This document shows, piece by piece, positions 5,655-8,549 of a stretch of DNA of 8,549 nt (its first letter is position 1; each line of letters begins with the position of its first letter). Position numbers and translations under genes: made by a program. Origin of the DNA: CAYVAP01 sp964343195 (GTDB lineage: Bacteria; Bacteroidota; Bacteroidia; J057). The DNA lies in NCBI GenBank assembly GCA_964343195.1, contig CAYFIR010000190.1, positions 1 to 8,549 of the forward strand. The letters run 5' to 3'. The notes beneath the pieces are model-generated. The model worked only from the letters and a program-made list of their open reading frames with translations, was not told where the DNA came from and searched no databases.

Positions 5655-6125
5655 TCATTCCACCCGATACCAATATTGGGTGCGACCGAGGGCAGAACCT
5701 GTTAGCCAGGTGCCGATGAATCCACGGACTCTCATCTTGTCATTGGATTGCATTTCGATATAGCAGTCGTAGGTCTCCCCATTGTTGGGATCCATGATTT
5801 CGCCATCTTCCCAGCGGGAATCTGAGTCCTTCTCAAGATCCTTCAGGATGACCATTCCGAGGATAGGCTTGCCAAAACGAGGGTCATCAGGGTCACAATC
5901 GAAGCAGGTCAGGGTATCTCCATCGCTGCGATAAAGGTGAACTATTTTTCCGTAGAGCTTGCCATTTTGCTCATAGATTTCAACGTGAGACTTGGGCTTG
6001 TTGGTCTCGTCATCAATGGTCTTCCAGCGTCCAATAGGACTCTGGGCCAATGCCTCCTGACCCAATCCGATCATAAAAGCCAACACTATCACCAGATAGG
6101 TAAGGGCCGATAGCCGTTTTTGCAT
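5655..6125 (-). CDS. Secreted DUF2147 family protein
   Basis: Function is unknown. The family is found in many Gram-negative bacteria and is thought, from related structures, to be a lipocalin-like beta barrel. Residues 1-27 form a Sec signal peptide (MQKR start, hydrophobic 9-21) with an Ala-Leu-Ala site before Gln28, predicting a periplasmic or exported protein. The mature part has the family hallmarks IGRWKTIDD (31-39), EIYEQNGKLYGKIV (49-62), KPILGMVI (86-93), DPNNGETYDC (112-121) and LGRTQYWYRV (146-155). Cys74, Cys77 and Cys121 lie where family members often carry cysteines. The 156-residue length is normal. The gene converges on the Rieske gene with nine bases between stops and uses a terminator inside that gene. 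A ten-base dyad lies about 45 bases upstream of its start. Confidence 0.87.
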   Translation of the reverse strand: MQKRLSALTYLVIVLAFMIGLGQEALAQSPIGRWKTIDDETNKPKSHVEIYEQNGKLYGKIVHLYRSDGDTLTCFDCDPDDPRFGKPILGMVILKDLEKDSDSRWEDGEIMDPNNGETYDCYIEMQSNDKMRVRGFIGTWLTGSALGRTQYWYRVE

Positions 6126-6169
6126 AGTAGTAATTTGTAGTTGAACGGTAATTTTTATTGCTGGAATTA

Positions 6170-6200
6170 ATTTACAGATTTTTCGATCCGATCTGCAAAT
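6170..6200 (-). promoter_or_regulatory. Ten-base dyad upstream of the DUF2147 gene
   Basis: On the minus strand ATTTGCAGAT (6200-6191) and ATCTGTAAAT (6179-6170) are inverted copies differing at one base, which becomes a G-U wobble in RNA. The spacer is 11 bases. It ends 45 bases before the start codon. Position and symmetry suit an operator or a 5'-leader hairpin. No run of T follows, so it is unlikely to terminate panB. Confidence 0.35.
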
Positions 6201-6273
6201 CCACTTTGGACTCCTGCACCAGATTCCCAGCCAGGAATGGCAGAGGAGGCATTATCTAACGCTGTAAATGGGC

Positions 6274-6305
6274 AAAAAGTTGTGAGGGGGCACTTTCCTG
6301 CCACA
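6274..6305 (-). terminator. Weak candidate terminator after panB
   Basis: On the minus strand, starting 8 bases past the panB stop, TGT-GGCA-GGAAAG-TGCC is followed by CCCTC, ACA (closing with TGT) and AAC-TTTTT. The core is four pairs plus three outer pairs across a five-base bulge. The T run is short and displaced from the stem. It is the only terminator-like structure I see between panB and the DUF2147 gene. Confidence 0.3.
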
Positions 6306-6313
6306 GGCATTGA

Positions 6314-7132
6314 TCAGTAAGCTTCCTTTTCGTTGGGAAAATCTCCGGTCTTAACATCCTTGATATACTGGCTGGTGGCATCGTGAATGATGGAATAAAG
6401 GTCTGCATACCGTCTTAAAAAACGTGGACTGAACTCCTTATTGATCCCCAACATATCATGTGAGACCAGTACCTGCCCATCGCAGCCACCTCCAGCCCCA
6501 ATTCCTATGGTTGGTATGGATAACTCGGCACTTACCCGAGCCGCCAAATCAGCAGGAATTTTTTCCAGCACCAGGGCAAAGATCCCTGCCCTTTCCAACT
6601 TCAGGGCATCAGATATGAGTTGGTCAGCCTCCTCTTCTTTTTTGGCCCTTACGGCATATGTACCATAGTTGTAGATGGACTGTGGCATCAACCCGAGATG
6701 TCCCATGACCGGGATACCTGCGCTGACGATGCGTTTGACCGAGCTGACGATGAAGGCTCCTCCTTCCATTTTGACGGCATGTCCTCCTGACTCCTTCATA
6801 ATTCTGATGGCACTTTTGAGGGCATTTTTGGAGTCACCCTGGTAGTTGCCAAAAGGCATATCCACCACAATGAGGGCCCTTTCAACCGCCCTTACGACCG
6901 CACTGGCATGGTCGATCATCTGATCCAGGGTAATCGGCAGGGTCGTTTCGTGGCCATGGACCACGTTGGAGGCAGAGTCCCCAACCAGTAGTACATCGAT
7001 ACCTGACTGGTCAAAAATCCGGGCCATGGAGTAGTCATACCCGGTGAGCATCGCGATCTTTTCCCCACGCTCCTTCATCGCTCTGAGGACATGGGTCGTG
7101 ACTTTCTTTATATCTTTTTTTGCTGTGGACAT
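6314..7132 (-). CDS. panB: 3-methyl-2-oxobutanoate hydroxymethyltransferase (ketopantoate synthesis)
   Basis: Transfers a one-carbon unit from 5,10-methylenetetrahydrofolate to 2-oxoisovalerate to give ketopantoate, the first committed step towards pantothenate and coenzyme A. The 272-residue cytoplasmic protein is of normal length and covers the family end to end. Visible are MLTGYDYSMAR (28-38), the Mg-binding residues Asp52 (VGDSASNVV), Asp91 (VVDMPFG) and Glu123 (VKMEGG), GHLGLMPQS (144-152), catalytic Glu190 (LEKIPADLA) and IGIGAGGGCDGQ (209-220). ATG 7132 gives the usual short N-terminal lead (VTTHVL at 11-16). No Shine-Dalgarno is apparent, as is common in this phylum. No panC or panD lies in the window, so panB stands alone here. 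It is divergent from the lipoprotein gene across 86 bases. Confidence 0.96.
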   Translation of the reverse strand: MSTAKKDIKKVTTHVLRAMKERGEKIAMLTGYDYSMARIFDQSGIDVLLVGDSASNVVHGHETTLPITLDQMIDHASAVVRAVERALIVVDMPFGNYQGDSKNALKSAIRIMKESGGHAVKMEGGAFIVSSVKRIVSAGIPVMGHLGLMPQSIYNYGTYAVRAKKEEEADQLISDALKLERAGIFALVLEKIPADLAARVSAELSIPTIGIGAGGGCDGQVLVSHDMLGINKEFSPRFLRRYADLYSIIHDATSQYIKDVKTGDFPNEKEAY

Positions 7133-7147
7133 GCGGCAGTAATTTTG
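7119..7147 (+). promoter_or_regulatory. Candidate Bacteroidota-type promoter of the lipoprotein gene
   Basis: TTTG at 7119-7122, a 17-base spacer and TAATTTTG at 7140-7147 match the Bacteroidota pattern TTTG, N17-23, TAnnTTTG. The -33 element lies inside the first codons of panB on the opposite strand. Transcription would begin near 7154, leaving a leader of about 65 bases that contains the dyad at 7167-7179. Confidence 0.45.
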
Positions 7148-7166
7148 TCAGAGTAAAACTAGGATA

Positions 7167-7179
7167 AATATCAGATATT
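7167..7179. promoter_or_regulatory. Palindrome AATATC-A-GATATT between panB and the lipoprotein gene
   Basis: A perfect six-base inverted repeat around one central base, in the 86-base divergent gap. A wider pair GTCAGA (7147-7152) and TCTGAC (7191-7196) lies almost symmetrically around it. This is a plausible binding site for a dimeric regulator acting on one or both genes, but it is AT-rich and may be chance. Confidence 0.3.
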
Positions 7180-7218
7180 CGCGTCTGGTTTCTGACTTGT
7201 ATATATACTTATCGGCAT

Positions 7219-8280
7219 ATGAGAGTTTTTGGGAGAGGGATGGTTTGGTTGATTTCCATACTTATTCTCGCAGGATGTACCACGGATTTTGACCTTACCG
7301 CACCTGAGAAAGATATCTGGGTGGTCTATGGAATACTAAATCCGGGGGATAGTGTTCAATATGTGAGGGTTTACAAAGGCTTTTTACCGGAGTCAGATGC
7401 TTTTGAATATGCCCGTGACAGCTCCATGAGCTTACCCGGTATGCTGGTGACCCTTACCGATGGCATCCGCACCTGGGAGGCAGAGCAGGTGGACAGCGTA
7501 CTCAAGCAGCCCGAGGATGGTACCTTTTACCCCTACCAAACCCTCTATCGGTTCAACACTTCGGGCAATGACGAACTGGAATTAGATACCGAATATGAAC
7601 TGGAGGTCACCCAGCCCGGTAATGATACCTTTTCCCTCCGGGCCAGTACCCTGACCCCCGATGCTGCGCGTATATTCAGCCCTACCACCACTCCGGGTCA
7701 GGGGCGTGATCGCTGTCTGCAGCAGGTGAACCTGGAAAGTGACTTTACCCTGACCTTCAACAATGAGCAGGCCACGGCATATGAGATCCGTGTTTACCTG
7801 GATTATTTTGCGGATGAGGTGCAGCAGGAGGCGGTATTTGGGCCTACTACCCTTTTTGTGGATGATGTGCGTTGCAATCAGGTGAGCAACTTCTGCTACA
7901 GGTTTGGGACTCAGGAAATTCTACGCAGTTTTTCCCGTCAGCTATCGGACCATGAAGGGGCAGAGTTGACCTACGGAGTAGATGATGACACCCGATGTGC
8001 ATCAGATGTGGCCGATCTGCCTCGGGTACTGCGGTTTGAAGTGACCTCCATGGATGCCCAACTCTATAATTACCGACAGGTAAACAGTGCACAGGTTAGC
8101 AATATCAACACCGTACGACCTGAATACACCAACGTGGAGGGACCAGAAGGAAGCATTACCCTCGGAATACTGGGATCATATAGCACGGCCTTTTCCTATG
8201 GTCGGCTGAGTGAATGCTCTGAATACCTGCTCAACCTCAATGGAACCGAGTCTCCCAACGGAGCCTGCTCATTTCAGTAA
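7219..8280 (+). CDS. Bacteroidota-type lipoprotein, probably DUF4249-like
   Basis: Function unknown. The 353-residue product begins with a lipoprotein signal peptide (Arg2, Arg6, hydrophobic 9-17, lipobox LAGC with lipidated Cys20). Acidic residues soon after the cysteine (CTTDFD) resemble the export signals of surface lipoproteins in this phylum, so surface exposure is possible. The early segment WVVYGILNPGDSVQYVRVYK (34-53) and the late segment RPEYTNVEG (300-308) ending in LGILGSYS are typical of Bacteroidota-only lipoproteins; I place it near DUF4249 from memory, not by search. The mature part looks beta-rich and holds six more cysteines (166, 219, 226, 260, 333, 350) that could form three disulfides. 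I start at ATG 7219; ATG 7240, preceded by GGGAGAGGG, would still give a signal peptide but lose both arginines. No TonB-dependent receptor gene, the frequent partner, is in the window. Confidence 0.8.
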   Translation: MRVFGRGMVWLISILILAGCTTDFDLTAPEKDIWVVYGILNPGDSVQYVRVYKGFLPESDAFEYARDSSMSLPGMLVTLTDGIRTWEAEQVDSVLKQPEDGTFYPYQTLYRFNTSGNDELELDTEYELEVTQPGNDTFSLRASTLTPDAARIFSPTTTPGQGRDRCLQQVNLESDFTLTFNNEQATAYEIRVYLDYFADEVQQEAVFGPTTLFVDDVRCNQVSNFCYRFGTQEILRSFSRQLSDHEGAELTYGVDDDTRCASDVADLPRVLRFEVTSMDAQLYNYRQVNSAQVSNINTVRPEYTNVEGPEGSITLGILGSYSTAFSYGRLSECSEYLLNLNGTESPNGACSFQ

Positions 8281-8549
8281 GGGAGGGCTGGTGGAAGGGA
8301 ATCGAAATTTGGTATTCGCATCTCCTGTGAAAAGCTTCTGACAGTCAGGCTATTAGTAGCAATAGATGCTTTCACTTGAAGTGCTGGTGAGACACTCTGT
8401 GCCGAAATCTGTTGTATTCTAGTCATTAGTTTCGCCCCATGAAAAGGACTTGAGAGAGTCTTCTTATGCTTTTTTGATTGTTAAGCCGACTTTACTCTAA
8501 CTAAGGTGTGCACTTAATTCGGGGCCAATAGCCGCTAATTGGCTTGCGC
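8281..8549. other. Non-coding tail after the lipoprotein gene
   Basis: No credible gene is seen. Small symmetric elements are present: CTGAC-A-GTCAG at 8338-8348; AGGACT-TGAGAG-AGTCTT at 8445-8462, followed by CTTATGC and six T (8470-8475), which could be a weak terminator of the lipoprotein transcript; and GCCAAT-AGCCGCTA-ATTGGC at 8524-8543, close to the window edge. None is strong enough to name. Confidence 0.3.

Noticed and set aside
8338..8348. Palindrome CTGAC-A-GTCAG as a terminator of the lipoprotein gene
   Set aside because: A one-base loop cannot form an RNA hairpin properly and no T run follows.
8524..8543. GCCAAT/ATTGGC as the end of an insertion sequence
   Set aside because: Six-base arms only, no matching copy at the other window edge, no transposase frame and no target duplication seen.

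Overview
The window looks like ordinary chromosomal DNA from a member of the Bacteroidota, most likely a Cytophagales-type bacterium. The reasons are a lipoprotein of a Bacteroidota-restricted type, the DUF2147 secreted protein, scarce Shine-Dalgarno sequences, one intergenic match to the Bacteroidota promoter (TTTG, 17 bases, TAnnTTTG), and panB, nth and arginyltransferase sequences of the kind I know from that phylum. The assignment comes from recalled family features, not from a search. Nine protein genes are supported; I see no RNA gene of known family, insertion sequence, phage gene or CRISPR array.

Layout. Positions 1-227 are non-coding and rich in inverted repeats. From 228 to 1993, on the minus strand, an arginyl-tRNA-protein transferase-like gene and nth (endonuclease III) overlap by four bases (ATGA). 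Positions 1994-2381 form a 388-base gap with nested inverted repeats and no convincing gene. From 2382 to 5242, minus strand, lies a compact three-gene partner-switching operon: a membrane SpoIIE-type phosphatase, a STAS anti-sigma-factor antagonist, and an RsbW/SpoIIAB-like serine kinase. A small Rieske ferredoxin gene (5298-5645, plus) diverges from it. It converges on a secreted DUF2147 gene (5655-6125, minus) with only nine bases between the stop codons. panB (6314-7132, minus) makes ketopantoate for pantothenate and coenzyme A. A divergent lipoprotein gene (7219-8280, plus) follows, and 8281-8549 holds no gene.

How the genes work together. The only clear functional unit is the partner-switching operon. 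The kinase should phosphorylate the STAS protein, and the membrane phosphatase should reverse this when its sensor part is stimulated, so a signal at the envelope sets whether the kinase is free to hold its target. No sigma factor or other target is encoded in the window, so the output is unknown. The other genes look like independent housekeeping or envelope units.

The most striking sequence-level observation is a strong intrinsic terminator for the DUF2147 gene that lies wholly inside the last codons of the opposing Rieske gene, so the same bases encode a protein tail on one strand and a stop signal on the other. I found no convincing new multi-gene system. The best leads are the orphan partner-switching module, the structured gap at 2175-2301, and two enzymes (Nth and the arginyltransferase homologue) whose usual cysteine sets are reduced.
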